Shown: one piece after another, positions 1 to 8,197 of the stretch
How positions within the stretch are numbered: the first letter of the stretch is position 1
Layout: every line of letters starts with the position of its first letter
NCBI RefSeq assembly: GCF_014648135.1
Contig: NZ_BMQN01000012.1
Span: forward strand, 1-64,000
Direction: 5' to 3'
DNA: 64,000 nt
Origin: Deinococcus sedimenti
GTDB lineage: Bacteria; Deinococcota; Deinococci; Deinococcales; Deinococcaceae
The notes under the pieces: generated by a model
Told to the model about the DNA's origin: nothing
The model's database searches: none
What the model saw: only the letters and a program-made list of their open reading frames with translations
Made by a program: the position numbers and the translations under genes

Positions 1-151
1 TGTGACTTGATCCACCTGTTGGTGGCGTCCCAGACGAAATCGCCGGAAAGTGTCGGGTACTGAGGAGTATAGCTTGCCTCAGGAATTGACATGGCACCGG
101 CGAGCGTCTCCATTGACCGCATATCGATCGGGAGAACGGGCGTGCCACGTG
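1..151. other. Left edge, no gene recognised
   Basis: I see no convincing gene in these first 151 bases. The stretch lies downstream of the 3' end of the polymerase gene on the minus strand and is less GC-rich than its surroundings. A plus-strand frame running from base 50 into the polymerase gene is an antisense shadow. No terminator hairpin with a T-run was seen. Confidence 0.4.
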
Positions 152-2311
152 TCAGTCGGCCGCCTGCGCCGCGCCGCCTGGTCGGAGCGGGAGTTCCGCC
201 AGTCCTTCGACCCGGACCGTGACCGCCCTGCCCTGCCGCGTGACCTGCCCACGGACGATCAGGGCGCGCGCGTCGCGCAGCAGGGCCCGGTGGGCCTCCC
301 ACAGGTCCGGGCTGATGATCGCCTGGACTCGTCCTGTGGCGTCCTCCAGCACGTAGAACGCGAAGCCCTTCGCGGTGGGCGGCCGCTGCTTCGCCACGAT
401 CACGCCTGCGGCCCAGCAGGTGGCCCCGTGCCGCAAGCTGGCCAGGGTCTCGCAGCCCAGGTCGCGCAGCCGAGCGCGGTGGGCGTCCAGCTGATGACGC
501 CCGGTCGGGGTCGTCCCGGTGAGCCCCGTATCCAGCGCGGCCTGCAGGTCAATGGGCAACTCAGGCACGTCGGGCAGGGCCGCCTCAGGCGCGAGCAGGG
601 CCCGCGTCCCGGGCGGGCGGGCGTGGGCGACCGTCTGGAGGACGAAGTACGCCTCCCGGCGGTTGCGCTGCCGGTCAAGCGCGTCGAACGCCCCAGCCTT
701 CACCAGGGTGTCGAGCGCATCCCGCTTGATCTGCACGCGGTCGTAGAAGTCTTCGACGCCCTGGAATTTGCCATTCGTCAGGCGTTCCTGCACGATCTGC
801 CGGGCCGTGTCCGCACTGATCGCCTCAACAGCTGTGAGGGGCACGCGGACCGTGTGGACGGACTCTGCGCGGTACGACACACCTGAGCGGTTCACGCACG
901 CACCGGTCAGCCGGACGCCTCGCCGGGCCGCTTCCGAGGCGATGGTACTCGCGGGCCACATGCCGGGCGCTTCGGTCAGGAACGCTGCGAAGTACGCCGC
1001 TGGATGGTGACGGCGCATGTACGCGCTGGCGTAGCTGTGCTGGGCGAACGCGTGCGCGTGACTCTCCGCGAACCCGTACCCCCGGAACGCCGCGCACTGC
1101 TCGAACACCGCGTCCGCCTCCCAGGGAAAAGCCCCGACCGTCGCGGCTGCGCCCTCTAGGAAGCTCACGCGCAGGGCAGCCAGCTCGTCCGGGTCCTCCA
1201 CCTTGCTCAGGCGACTCCGGAAGCGGTCCGCCTGCGGCCAGTCCATGCCCGCGTACTGCACGGCAATGCGCAGGATCTGCTCCTGGAACATCAGCGTCCC
1301 GTGGGTGGGGGCCAGGATGGACTGGAGAGGCTCAGGCAGGTCTGGGACAGGCTCTTCTCCCCTGGCGCGGCGCACGTACGGATGCACGGTGCCGCTCTGA
1401 ATGGGTCCGGGGCGGATCAATGCGATCTGGTGCGCAAGCTGCGTCATGTCCTTCGGTTGCAGCCGGGCGGTCATCTGCACCTGCGCCGGGGACTCGATCT
1501 GGAAGAGCGCCATGGTGTCGCCGGTGCTGATCTCCCGCCAGACCCCGGGGTCATCGGGGAGCTGCCCGTACTCGACCCACTCACCGGTCAGTCTGAGGAC
1601 CTCCTCCCGGGCGCGTTCCAGGGCTGCGAGCATCCGCAACCCCAGCAGGTCCAGCTTGATCAGGCCCAGGCGTTCCACGTCGTCCTTGTCGAAAGTCAGC
1701 ATCCGGATGCCCCCGGAGCTGCGCGTGAGGGGGCTGTAGTGCGTGAGGGACTCACTGCTGAGCACCACGCCCCCCGAGTGCGGCGCGAGGTGCCGGGTGA
1801 ATTTCGGCTCGAGGCGCTCCAGGAGCGTCAGCAGGGCGTCTTTCACAGGCGCGTCGCCCAGCACCTCAGTGAAGACCGCTTCGGCTTCCCTCGCCCGGTG
1901 CGGCCGCAGGTGCCCGTAGTCCCGTCCCAGGGCTCGAGAGAGCCGGTCGCGCAGCTCCGGTGGGAGGCCCAGCGCCCGCCCCAGGTCCTGGATGGCGCTC
2001 TTCAGGCGGTACGTGATGCGGTTGGCGACCATCGCCTCCCCGGTGCCGGTCAGGCCCCAGCGGTCCTCCACCCAGCTCAGCACCTGATCCCGCCGGGAAC
2101 TGGCGATGTCGATGTCCACGTCCGGCATGGACGTCCTGCCGGTGTGCAGGAAACGCTCGAACAGCAGGCCATGCGCCAGGGGATCACTCAGGGTGATGCC
2201 CAGCGCGTAACACAGCACGCTCCCAGCGGCACTGCCTCGGCCCGCTGCAAGGATCCCATGCGCGCGGCAGTAGTCGGTGACCTCGGCGGCCGTCAGGAAG
2301 AACCCGGCCAT
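152..2311 (-). CDS. dnaE2: Error-prone DNA polymerase III alpha (DnaE2-like), N-terminally truncated
   Basis: C-family DNA polymerase of the damage-tolerance (DnaE2/ImuC) kind. The palm motif PDVDIDI (Asp64, Asp66) and the third catalytic Asp (KLDLLGLRML, Asp221) are present, as are GRGSAAGS near residue 25, the fingers and helix-hairpin regions, and a C-terminal OB fold (about 625-710). At 719 residues it is far short of the roughly 1000-1080 usual for the family. The whole N-terminal PHP domain is missing. The family pattern seems to continue only about three codons (ELD, 2312-2320) upstream of the ATG and then stops. No Shine-Dalgarno site precedes the ATG. No imuA/imuB partner is seen. 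I infer a 5'-deleted gene, possibly a pseudogene, although the polymerase core is uninterrupted. Confidence 0.8.
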   Translation of the reverse strand: MAGFFLTAAEVTDYCRAHGILAAGRGSAAGSVLCYALGITLSDPLAHGLLFERFLHTGRTSMPDVDIDIASSRRDQVLSWVEDRWGLTGTGEAMVANRITYRLKSAIQDLGRALGLPPELRDRLSRALGRDYGHLRPHRAREAEAVFTEVLGDAPVKDALLTLLERLEPKFTRHLAPHSGGVVLSSESLTHYSPLTRSSGGIRMLTFDKDDVERLGLIKLDLLGLRMLAALERAREEVLRLTGEWVEYGQLPDDPGVWREISTGDTMALFQIESPAQVQMTARLQPKDMTQLAHQIALIRPGPIQSGTVHPYVRRARGEEPVPDLPEPLQSILAPTHGTLMFQEQILRIAVQYAGMDWPQADRFRSRLSKVEDPDELAALRVSFLEGAAATVGAFPWEADAVFEQCAAFRGYGFAESHAHAFAQHSYASAYMRRHHPAAYFAAFLTEAPGMWPASTIASEAARRGVRLTGACVNRSGVSYRAESVHTVRVPLTAVEAISADTARQIVQERLTNGKFQGVEDFYDRVQIKRDALDTLVKAGAFDALDRQRNRREAYFVLQTVAHARPPGTRALLAPEAALPDVPELPIDLQAALDTGLTGTTPTGRHQLDAHRARLRDLGCETLASLRHGATCWAAGVIVAKQRPPTAKGFAFYVLEDATGRVQAIISPDLWEAHRALLRDARALIVRGQVTRQGRAVTVRVEGLAELPLRPGGAAQAAD

Positions 2312-2346
2312 GTCGAGTTCCGGCCCGGGCGCAGCGCCCCCTCCTG

Positions 2347-2499
2347 ATGGATGACGCGCGGGCGCAGTTTTACGAAGCCTGCCTGCTCGTTCAGCCGCTG
2401 GTGGCGCGGCACTTTGACCCGGCGTTCTGGCGCAGCGGGTGGCCAGAGGCGCGGTCGGTCGTCACCGCGCTCGGACAGGCCCAGCCCGCGCGCCGCTGA
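2347..2499 (+). CDS. Possible 50-residue hypothetical protein or gene remnant
   Basis: A short open frame starts 36 nt from the truncated polymerase gene, on the opposite strand. Its codons are GC3-rich and the peptide looks protein-like (it contains the stretch ARHFDPAFW), but there is no Shine-Dalgarno site before the ATG. It may be the tail of another gene joined here by the rearrangement that removed the polymerase 5' end. I recognise no family. It overlaps antisense frames that look worse. Confidence 0.25.
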   Translation: MDDARAQFYEACLLVQPLVARHFDPAFWRSGWPEARSVVTALGQAQPARR

Positions 2500-2604
2500 G
2501 CACCTGAGCCCCCTGCACAGAGCGGACCATTCGCGAGCAGGAGAGGCGGCGCCTCTCGGGCGTTCACCCACGCGCCCCGTACCCTGCCGAGAGGAGGACT
2601 GGCC

Positions 2605-2799
2605 ATGCCCCGCACCCCCACCGCCCACGCGGCCCAGCACGCCCCGTTGACGCCCGACGAGCGTCGCGGCGCCCTGTCGGCCATCGCGCAGCGCCGGGAT
2701 GCGCTCCTGCGTGAACTGCGCGAGCTCAACGAGATCGAAGCGGGCCACCGGGCAGCACTCGCCGGAGCCGGTGAGGGCACTGGGCGCGCCGTGCACTGA
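2605..2799 (+). CDS. Small charged helical protein, function unknown
   Basis: A 64-residue protein preceded by a good GGAGG site 8 nt before the ATG, which is the main reason to believe it. Residues 17-55 are rich in Arg, Glu, Leu and Ala and should form one long amphipathic helix (for example RDALLRELRELNEIE). It resembles short coiled-coil or DUF-type accessory proteins. It lies 80 nt upstream of the first TerD-domain gene on the same strand and could be co-transcribed. No family is recognised. Confidence 0.55.
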   Translation: MPRTPTAHAAQHAPLTPDERRGALSAIAQRRDALLRELRELNEIEAGHRAALAGAGEGTGRAVH

Positions 2800-2879
2800 C
2801 CCCACCGCACTCGGCACCTCTTAGACTGAAGGCCACGACCGGCCCCCCCGGGCCCGCCTACTTTCACCCGAGGTGCCCC

Positions 2880-4286
2880 ATGACCCTGCTGCAACCTGGC
2901 GAGAAACGCCGCCTATCCGACCTCACCCCAGACACCCGAGTGCGCGTGCAGGTCACCCATGACCTGAGCGGCGCGGACGTGAGCGTGTTCGGCCTGGACC
3001 GGGAGCGCCAGCTGCGCGACGACCGGTATTTTGTGTTCTTCAACAGCCTCCAGAGCCCCGCGCGGGAGGTGCAGTTGCACCTGGACGGCCCGCGCGCCAC
3101 GTTCGACGTGGACCTCGGGGCGCTGCCGCCCAGCATCGAGCGGCTGGTGTTCGTGATCTCGCACGACCAGAGCCCCATGAGCCGCCTGGGGCAGCTGCGC
3201 CTGAGTCTCCAGGACCCGGCAGGCACCGAGCGGGCCGCTGTGCAGCTCACCGGCACGGCGTTCACGGCGGAACGCGCCCTGATGATCGCGGAACTGTACC
3301 GGCACAGCGGCGAGTGGCGACTCGGGAGTATCGCGCAGGGCTTCCAGGGCGGGCTGGACGCGCTGCTGACGTACTTCGGTGGGCAGATCGCTGAGGACAC
3401 GCCGGCCACGCCGCCCACGCCGGTCCCTCCCCCCGCACCGACGCCGACCCCGACGCCGCCAGCACCGACACCCACGCCCACTCCTCCTGCACCTACGCCT
3501 CCCGCGCCGCCTCCCGTCCCTCCTGCGGACCTATCCCCCAGCGGGCCGGGCGGGCAGGGCGCCAGCATCGCGGATTTCCTGCGGGCCAGCGCCGAGCAGG
3601 ACCGGCCCGGGGAGGTCTTCGAGCTCGAGTCCAGCAAGATGCTGGAAGTGAAGGTCAACGGCCGGGTGTGGAGCAAGCTCGGCGCGATGGTCGCGTACAA
3701 GGGGCGGCTCGACTTCCAGCGGGCCAGCACGCTGAGTGACCTGATGGGCGGCATGCGCGGCGGTGGCATGGGCGGCCTCCTGGGCGCCGCCATGCGGATG
3801 GGCAGCGGGGAGATGGGGCCCCTCGTGAGCATTCAGGGGCAGGGCGTGTGCTACCTCGCCGATCAGGGCAAGGAAGTGTCGATCATCCGCCTGCAGGGCG
3901 ACACGCTGAACGTCAGCGGCAACGACCTGCTCGCGTTTGAGGACACCGTCACCCATGAGATCACGATGCAGCGCTCCGTGGCAGGCATGGTGTCGGGCGG
4001 GCTGTTCAGCGTGCGGATGAGTGGGTACGGCCTGGTGGCCATCCTGAGTCACGGCAAACCGCTGACCCTGCGGGTCACGCCGCAGGAGCCGGTCTTCACG
4101 GACCCCAACGCGACCATCGCTTGGAGTGAGCACCTACGCCCGGACCTGCGGGTCGCGCAGGACCTGCGGTCCATGTTCGGGCGGGGCGGCGGCGAGACCC
4201 TGCAGATGGCCTTCCAGGGCAGCGGCTTCGTGATCGTGCAGCCCTACGAGGAGTCCCCGGCCATGAGCAACCTGCCCACCCACTGA
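2880..4286 (+). CDS. TerD-like domain protein with C-terminal AIM24 domain
   Basis: A 468-residue fusion. Residues 1-175 form a divergent TerD-like beta-sandwich: it opens with LLQPGEKRRLSDL, has DDRYFVFFN near residue 44 and ends in GSIAQGFQGGLDALL. It lacks the calcium-binding GDNR..GDGDDE loop of true TerD. A proline/threonine-rich linker (about 178-220) follows. Residues about 232-460 match the AIM24/DUF124 family, beta-rich proteins of unknown exact function. Glycine-rich GGMRGGGMGGLL sits near residue 292. The start has a GAGGTG site 6 nt upstream. A free-standing AIM24 protein (23743-24519) lies at the other end of the Ter region, so the two may act in the same process. I infer a cytoplasmic stress-response role, perhaps scaffolding at the membrane. 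Confidence 0.85.
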   Translation: MTLLQPGEKRRLSDLTPDTRVRVQVTHDLSGADVSVFGLDRERQLRDDRYFVFFNSLQSPAREVQLHLDGPRATFDVDLGALPPSIERLVFVISHDQSPMSRLGQLRLSLQDPAGTERAAVQLTGTAFTAERALMIAELYRHSGEWRLGSIAQGFQGGLDALLTYFGGQIAEDTPATPPTPVPPPAPTPTPTPPAPTPTPTPPAPTPPAPPPVPPADLSPSGPGGQGASIADFLRASAEQDRPGEVFELESSKMLEVKVNGRVWSKLGAMVAYKGRLDFQRASTLSDLMGGMRGGGMGGLLGAAMRMGSGEMGPLVSIQGQGVCYLADQGKEVSIIRLQGDTLNVSGNDLLAFEDTVTHEITMQRSVAGMVSGGLFSVRMSGYGLVAILSHGKPLTLRVTPQEPVFTDPNATIAWSEHLRPDLRVAQDLRSMFGRGGGETLQMAFQGSGFVIVQPYEESPAMSNLPTH

Positions 4287-4337
4287 GGCGAGGAGGGAGA
4301 ACGGGGCCCGCCGCCCACAGGCACTCAGAAGTGCGCG

Positions 4338-6119
4338 TCAGCGGACGGTGTCCAGTTCCCGCTCCTGTTCCAGGTACGACTGAACCACAGTGCCCTGGTG
4401 GTCCAGTTGAAGGATCAGGGTCTGCGGTTTCTGCTGTTCGCGCAGGATGCCAGCGCGCATCGTCTGGAACTGACCGAGTTGGGCCTGCAGCTGGGTCAGC
4501 ATGTGCTGGTGCGTGGTCAAGGTGGGCACCCAGCCGTCCGGCTGATCTTTGAACGCGGCCCGCTGCTGGTCCTGTTTGTTCCGGCGGCCCTGCATCAGGC
4601 GGCCGAACAGGCCGGCCACCACGCCACGCACCGAGAACTCTGTCTCGCTGCCCGGCGCGTTCCGGGCGCTGGCCTGCGCGTCGTAGTGCGTGAGCGCCTG
4701 CGCAAACACGGCCGTGGCGCGCTCGAGGGTCTGCAGGGACCGCCGCAGGTCCTCCTCGTGCAGTGAAACCCGGTCCGGCGCCCACCCCAGCTGCACGCCG
4801 ACCTCCAACGCCCGGATGTTGGTCGCCGCGGCGAACAGCGCGGTGTTCATGTGCCGCGTGTGCTTCTTCAGGCTGCGTCTGGCCTCCTCCAGTTTGAAGG
4901 TCCCGCTGTCCCTCAGGGCGTCTTCCAGATTGGCCATAGGCAGTTCATGCTGCGCGACCTGACTTTCGGACTCATGGATCAACTCCAGCACGCTGGCCAG
5001 CGCGGCTGTCCGCTCCTCGGCATCCAGGGGCCGCTGCTGCAGGAGCTTCGCATTCCGCTGCACGCTTTTCAGGCGGGCGAGCAGGCGGCCCATGGCCTGG
5101 CCGTCCAGGAATTCCTGCAGACCGTCGAGTTTCCGGTCGATGGATTTCAGTTCCTGATTGATGGCGTGCAGGTAGTACTGCGCGGTCACGAACGCGGCCA
5201 CCTGAAACGCGACGGTGGCGACGGCCGTGACGCGCATCAGCTGATCCGGGCGGAAATGCCCGGCGCCCATGATGCGGCCGGTCTGCGCGTTTCGCACGAA
5301 GCCGGTCAGGCCACCGTCGACGTTCATCATCTGCGCGCCGCCGCGAATGGCTTTCTGCATCTCGGGATTCAGCACCAGGCGGTAGGTGCTGGCGCTGAGC
5401 AGGGACGGCAGGGTCGCTCCTGCCATCCGGACAGCGCCCTGCAGGGCGTGGCCCAACTGAACCTTCTGATCGTCAGACAGGGTGACCGGGGCCGCGTCCC
5501 TGAAATCGAGCGGTTGCGCTTCCCGGAGGCTGAGGAGCGCCGCGCCGCTGGCGTCCTGCACCTCCCATTCCGTGAACGCGTCCCGCTGACGCATGGCCAG
5601 GCGCTGACCCGACCACGCGGTGATCTGCTCGGGGGTGGCGGCAACCGCTGTGAGCAGGTCATCCCATCCGCCCTGGTGGCCCTGACCAACAGCCGCGACC
5701 CGCCAGCCGGTGGTCGTGGCGTATAGTTCCAGCAGCACCACGGCTTTTTCGTGCGTGAGCAGCGGCAGCGGCTCGAAGACATGCCCGCCCAGCTGGACGG
5801 TCAGAGCCTGGGCCTGGGCAACTGGACGCTCGTCGTGACCGGCCACCAGCACCACGCGCTTGACCTCTTCAGGGAGATCAGTGAGGTGGACAGCGAAGCG
5901 CGCCTTTCCCTCTGCGTACGCGCCGGTCACCGCGCCGCCCAGCAGGTCCGGTGTGGCCGGGGACGCCACGCCTGACGGCCGCAGGTGACGCTGCTCATCC
6001 AGGGCCAGAACGGCGACGTGCAGGTCAGGCATCCCGTACGCCACGGTCACCTCGACGTGGGTGATGACACCCAGGTCCCGCAGGGCCCGTCGCTCGCCGG
6101 GCAGGAGGGTCAGCGTCAC
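4338..6119 (-). CDS. TerD-like domain protein with membrane segment and long coiled-coil C-terminus
   Basis: A 593-residue protein. Residues 1-165 are the same divergent TerD-like domain as in the neighbours (opens LLPGERRALRDL, closes VGQGHQGGWDDLL). Residues about 294-317 are hydrophobic and could be a transmembrane or membrane-inserting helix (core AVATVAFQVAAFVTAQYYL). A coiled-coil segment rich in Lys, Glu and Leu follows at about 318-340, and then a long helical region to the end. I know no family name for the C-terminal part. The overall plan (sensor domain, hydrophobic helix, helical bundle) recalls membrane-active helical effectors, but that is inference. The start is a GTG with GAGG about 9 nt upstream. 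The gene converges on the TerD-AIM24 gene with 51 nt between the stops. Confidence 0.8.
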   Translation of the reverse strand: MTLTLLPGERRALRDLGVITHVEVTVAYGMPDLHVAVLALDEQRHLRPSGVASPATPDLLGGAVTGAYAEGKARFAVHLTDLPEEVKRVVLVAGHDERPVAQAQALTVQLGGHVFEPLPLLTHEKAVVLLELYATTTGWRVAAVGQGHQGGWDDLLTAVAATPEQITAWSGQRLAMRQRDAFTEWEVQDASGAALLSLREAQPLDFRDAAPVTLSDDQKVQLGHALQGAVRMAGATLPSLLSASTYRLVLNPEMQKAIRGGAQMMNVDGGLTGFVRNAQTGRIMGAGHFRPDQLMRVTAVATVAFQVAAFVTAQYYLHAINQELKSIDRKLDGLQEFLDGQAMGRLLARLKSVQRNAKLLQQRPLDAEERTAALASVLELIHESESQVAQHELPMANLEDALRDSGTFKLEEARRSLKKHTRHMNTALFAAATNIRALEVGVQLGWAPDRVSLHEEDLRRSLQTLERATAVFAQALTHYDAQASARNAPGSETEFSVRGVVAGLFGRLMQGRRNKQDQQRAAFKDQPDGWVPTLTTHQHMLTQLQAQLGQFQTMRAGILREQQKPQTLILQLDHQGTVVQSYLEQERELDTVR

Positions 6120-6378
6120 GACGCCGCCTCACAGGACATCGGCAGGTGAAATGTCGTGGCCGGCGCGGGGCAACTGGACATCATGCCGGTAGCCTACACA
6201 TGCGCGGGTCACGGAACCATGACGGCCAGCGGCGACCCCTGACACGCCGCCACCCAGGTGCAGCGGACACTGCAAGGAGCATGCCGACGCACGACCAACG
6301 GCCTTCACCCCTGGCCGGGGTCAGAGGGACCCCATGAACCACGCTCTGCTCGCCTAAATTCATCAGCATCTGTCCGCC
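6120..6378. other. Intergenic region upstream of the TerD/coiled-coil gene, bounded by an IS element
   Basis: About 260 bases hold the 5' region of the minus-strand TerD/coiled-coil gene and end at the TA where the insertion sequence begins. I see no reliable gene. A 63-codon plus-strand frame has atypical composition and no ribosome site. No clear -35/-10 pair was found. Confidence 0.4.
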
Positions 6379-6380
6379 TA

Positions 6381-6396
6381 GTGGATGACCACAGGC
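6381..6396 (+). repeat. IS630 left terminal inverted repeat
   Basis: GTGGATGACCACAGGC, matching the reverse complement of 7541-7556 at all 16 positions, next to a TA dinucleotide on the outside. Confidence 0.95.
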
Positions 6397-6418
6397 TTGG
6401 CTTGATCTAAGCTGAGGG

Positions 6419-6889
6419 ATGGGGCGACAGAAACAGTGTGTGGTGGCGTTGACGGCACACGAGCGGCAGGAACTGACGGATATGACCCGCAAAGGCGTCC
6501 ACAGTGCGCGGGTCATCACCCGCGCACGGCTGTTGCTACTCAGTGACCAGGGACTGAAGGATCGGGACGTCGCCGAGCGCGTGGGTGTCAGCACCGTGAC
6601 CGTAGCGTCCATCCGACGTAAGTTCGTACAGGGCGGCCTGAAGGCCGCCCTGTACGAAAGAGCCCGGCCGAAACAGCCGCCCAAACTTGATGCGCACGGG
6701 ACGGCCATCCTCATTGCCGAAGTGTGCTCCGCGCCCGTCGGGCGCGAAACCTGGACGATGCGGTTGCTGGCTGATCGCCTGGTGACGCTGGGGGTCGTGG
6801 ACCGCATCAGTGATGAAACTGTCCGGCGTACGCTGAAAAAAACGTCCTCAAGCCGTGGCAGGTCGAGAGGTGGTGTGTCGCCCAGGTAG
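6419..6889 (+). CDS. IS630 transposase, first frame (DNA-binding part)
   Basis: A 156-codon frame. The N-terminal ~115 residues carry the helix-turn-helix of IS630 transposases (RDVAERVGVSTVTVASIRRKF). After the A7 run at 6836-6842 the zero frame loses similarity (SSSRGRSRGG) and soon stops. In the -1 frame it continues as NVLKPWQVERWCVAQVG, typical transposase sequence, into the downstream catalytic frame. This is known in IS elements as programmed -1 frameshifting or transcriptional slippage. It could instead be an inactivating indel, but the run of seven A residues favours a programmed site. Confidence 0.88.
   Translation: MGRQKQCVVALTAHERQELTDMTRKGVHSARVITRARLLLLSDQGLKDRDVAERVGVSTVTVASIRRKFVQGGLKAALYERARPKQPPKLDAHGTAILIAEVCSAPVGRETWTMRLLADRLVTLGVVDRISDETVRRTLKKTSSSRGRSRGGVSPR
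6836..6842 (+). promoter_or_regulatory. A7 slippery run for -1 frameshift in the IS630 transposase
   Basis: Seven consecutive A bases followed by C. Zero-frame codons are CTG AAA AAA ACG. A -1 slip gives AAC GTC CTC AAG, which restores transposase similarity and enters the catalytic frame without a stop. No strong downstream pseudoknot was noticed. Confidence 0.7.
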
Positions 6890-7530
6890 GCGCAGACTTC
6901 GTGTGGCGCATGGAAGCCGTACTGGACACTTATGCGCTGCCCTACGATGCCCGTCGGCCCGTAATCTGCTTCGACGAGAAGTCCTACCAGTTGCTTGATC
7001 ATGTGCGCGATCCGCTGCCACCCGTGCCGGGTATCCCGGCACGGGTTGATCATGAATACAAACGCTGTGGCACGGTGAATTTCTTCGTGGCCTTCGAACC
7101 GCTGATGGGTCAGCGCACCGTGACAGTCACGGAGCGGCGAGGGAACGCCGAGTTCGCGGCGCAGCTCCAGGCGCTGGACGTGCGGTACGCGGCAGCAGAC
7201 ACGATCGTGCTGGTGCTGGATCAGCTGTCGACGCAGAGTCCGGCCGCGCTGTATCAGTACCTCCCGGCAGAGGAGGCGCGTCGGCTGAGCCGACGCTTCG
7301 AGTGGGTGTACACGCCCAAACATGCGTCGTGGCTCAACATGGCGGAACTGGAGTGGGCAGTCCTGCAACGACAGTGTCTGGGGCAGCGCTTGGCCAGTGT
7401 GGACGCAGTCGAAGCGGAATTGCTGGCGTGGGAAACCGACCGCAATGCGCGGTCGGTGCGGGCGAATGGGCAGTTCCCGATATCGGCGGCACGGGATAAG
7501 CTCAAACGCCACTACCACATCAATGAATAG
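6841..7530 (+). CDS. IS630 transposase, second frame (DDE catalytic domain)
   Basis: The frame continues from the slippery run. An internal ATG lies at 6910, so a separate start is possible. The DDE triad is visible: Asp in VICFDEKSY, Asp in IVLVLDQLST, and Glu in LNMAELEWAVLQ after HASW. In classical family members the second motif reads DN and is followed by a His. This copy has DQLSTQSP, an accepted variant in some subgroups. The C-terminus finishes 10 nt before the right inverted repeat. It provides cut-and-paste transposition when fused to the upstream HTH frame. Confidence 0.88.
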   Translation, partial: NVLKPWQVERWCVAQVGADFVWRMEAVLDTYALPYDARRPVICFDEKSYQLLDHVRDPLPPVPGIPARVDHEYKRCGTVNFFVAFEPLMGQRTVTVTERRGNAEFAAQLQALDVRYAAADTIVLVLDQLSTQSPAALYQYLPAEEARRLSRRFEWVYTPKHASWLNMAELEWAVLQRQCLGQRLASVDAVEAELLAWETDRNARSVRANGQFPISAARDKLKRHYHINE

Positions 7531-7540
7531 CTATCCTCAT

Positions 7541-7556
7541 GCCTGTGGTCATCCAC
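7541..7556 (+). repeat. IS630 right terminal inverted repeat
   Basis: Reverse complement of GTGGATGACCACAGGC, followed by TA at 7557-7558. Confidence 0.95.
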
Positions 7557-7558
7557 TA

Positions 7559-8146
7559 GACTTTGTTGGCGGATTCGAAAACTGCTGTTCGGCGGGGCAG
7601 CTCATCGGGACTCGGCCACTAGAAATGCGGAGTCTGGGAGCCCTCATCTGCATTCGTCAACAACGTCTGGTTCCAGCCAACTACCCGGAATGCCGACAAC
7701 GCCCTGAATCAGGACGGAATCAGTCGGGAAAACCGCGAATAGGCCGTCCAGAACACTATTCATCTTCACGAAGCACAATCCATGGCTGGCGAAGTTTACC
7801 CGCTCCATGCAGTGAGGCGACACGGATTTGACCGCCGAACCGAACCATCGGTCCTGTTCCGTGGCTGGACCGCACGTGGCGAGGCGTCCGGCCCCATCGC
7901 TACTCAGGCCGACGGGACAAGACAGTCACGATGTCGGCAGGAACGGAACATCGCTCTGACGCATCGTCTGCACCAGGAGCTGTGCAGCGGTCGAGGGTCA
8001 TTCATAGGCCTCCCTGATGCCTGCGCCGCGCCCGATGCTCCCTTGCCTCCCGGTTGCGTCGCCCCACGCCCTTCCCGCAGGGGCGTCCCCTGCAGGTATC
8101 CAGCGGCGGTGCGTCAAAAAAGCAAAACAAATGAACGGGACGCCGA
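7559..8146. other. Lower-GC spacer between IS630 and terB
   Basis: About 590 bases without a convincing gene. Composition is less GC-rich and codon structure is absent. The plus-strand frames of 169 and 178 codons here have no Shine-Dalgarno sites and unnatural peptide sequence. A small perfect hairpin (stem 8077-8083 with 8087-8093, 3-nt loop) lies near its end. It probably carries the upstream control region of the ter operon, or degenerate sequence brought in with the insertion element. Confidence 0.5.
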
Positions 8147-8152
8147 CATAAT
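8147..8152 (+). promoter_or_regulatory. Candidate -10 box of the terB-terD promoter
   Basis: CATAAT, one mismatch from TATAAT, 45 nt upstream of the terB start and just after an A-rich stretch (8116-8131). No good -35 hexamer is seen 17 nt upstream, so the call is tentative. An activator-dependent promoter would fit. Confidence 0.35.
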
Positions 8153-8160
8153 GAATCCCA

Positions 8161-8179
8161 GGGCCGCCCTGCGCGGCCC
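8161..8179 (+). promoter_or_regulatory. Hairpin in the terB 5' leader
   Basis: Perfect 7-bp GC stem (8161-8167 GGGCCGC with 8173-8179) around a 5-nt loop, ending 4 nt before the GAGGAGG ribosome-binding site of terB. It could influence translation start or mRNA stability. It could also be chance in GC-rich DNA. Confidence 0.35.
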
Positions 8180-8197
8180 ACCGAGGAGGCACCACAC

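Larger units (their letters stand above)
6379..7558 (+). mobile_element. IS630-family insertion sequence, complete
   Basis: The element is flanked by TA dinucleotides at 6379-6380 and 7557-7558, the target duplication typical of IS630/Tc1-like elements. Perfect 16-bp terminal inverted repeats lie at 6381-6396 (GTGGATGACCACAGGC) and 7541-7556 (its reverse complement). Inside are two overlapping reading frames that together give one DDE transposase, joined by a -1 shift at an A7 run (6836-6842). Total length is about 1.18 kb, normal for the family. Both ends and all catalytic motifs are intact, so it looks recently active. Its GC content is below that of the host genes. Confidence 0.93.

Noticed and set aside
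8116..8160. Radiation/desiccation response motif upstream of terB
   Set aside because: GACATAAT is present, but the other half of the 17-bp palindrome is missing.
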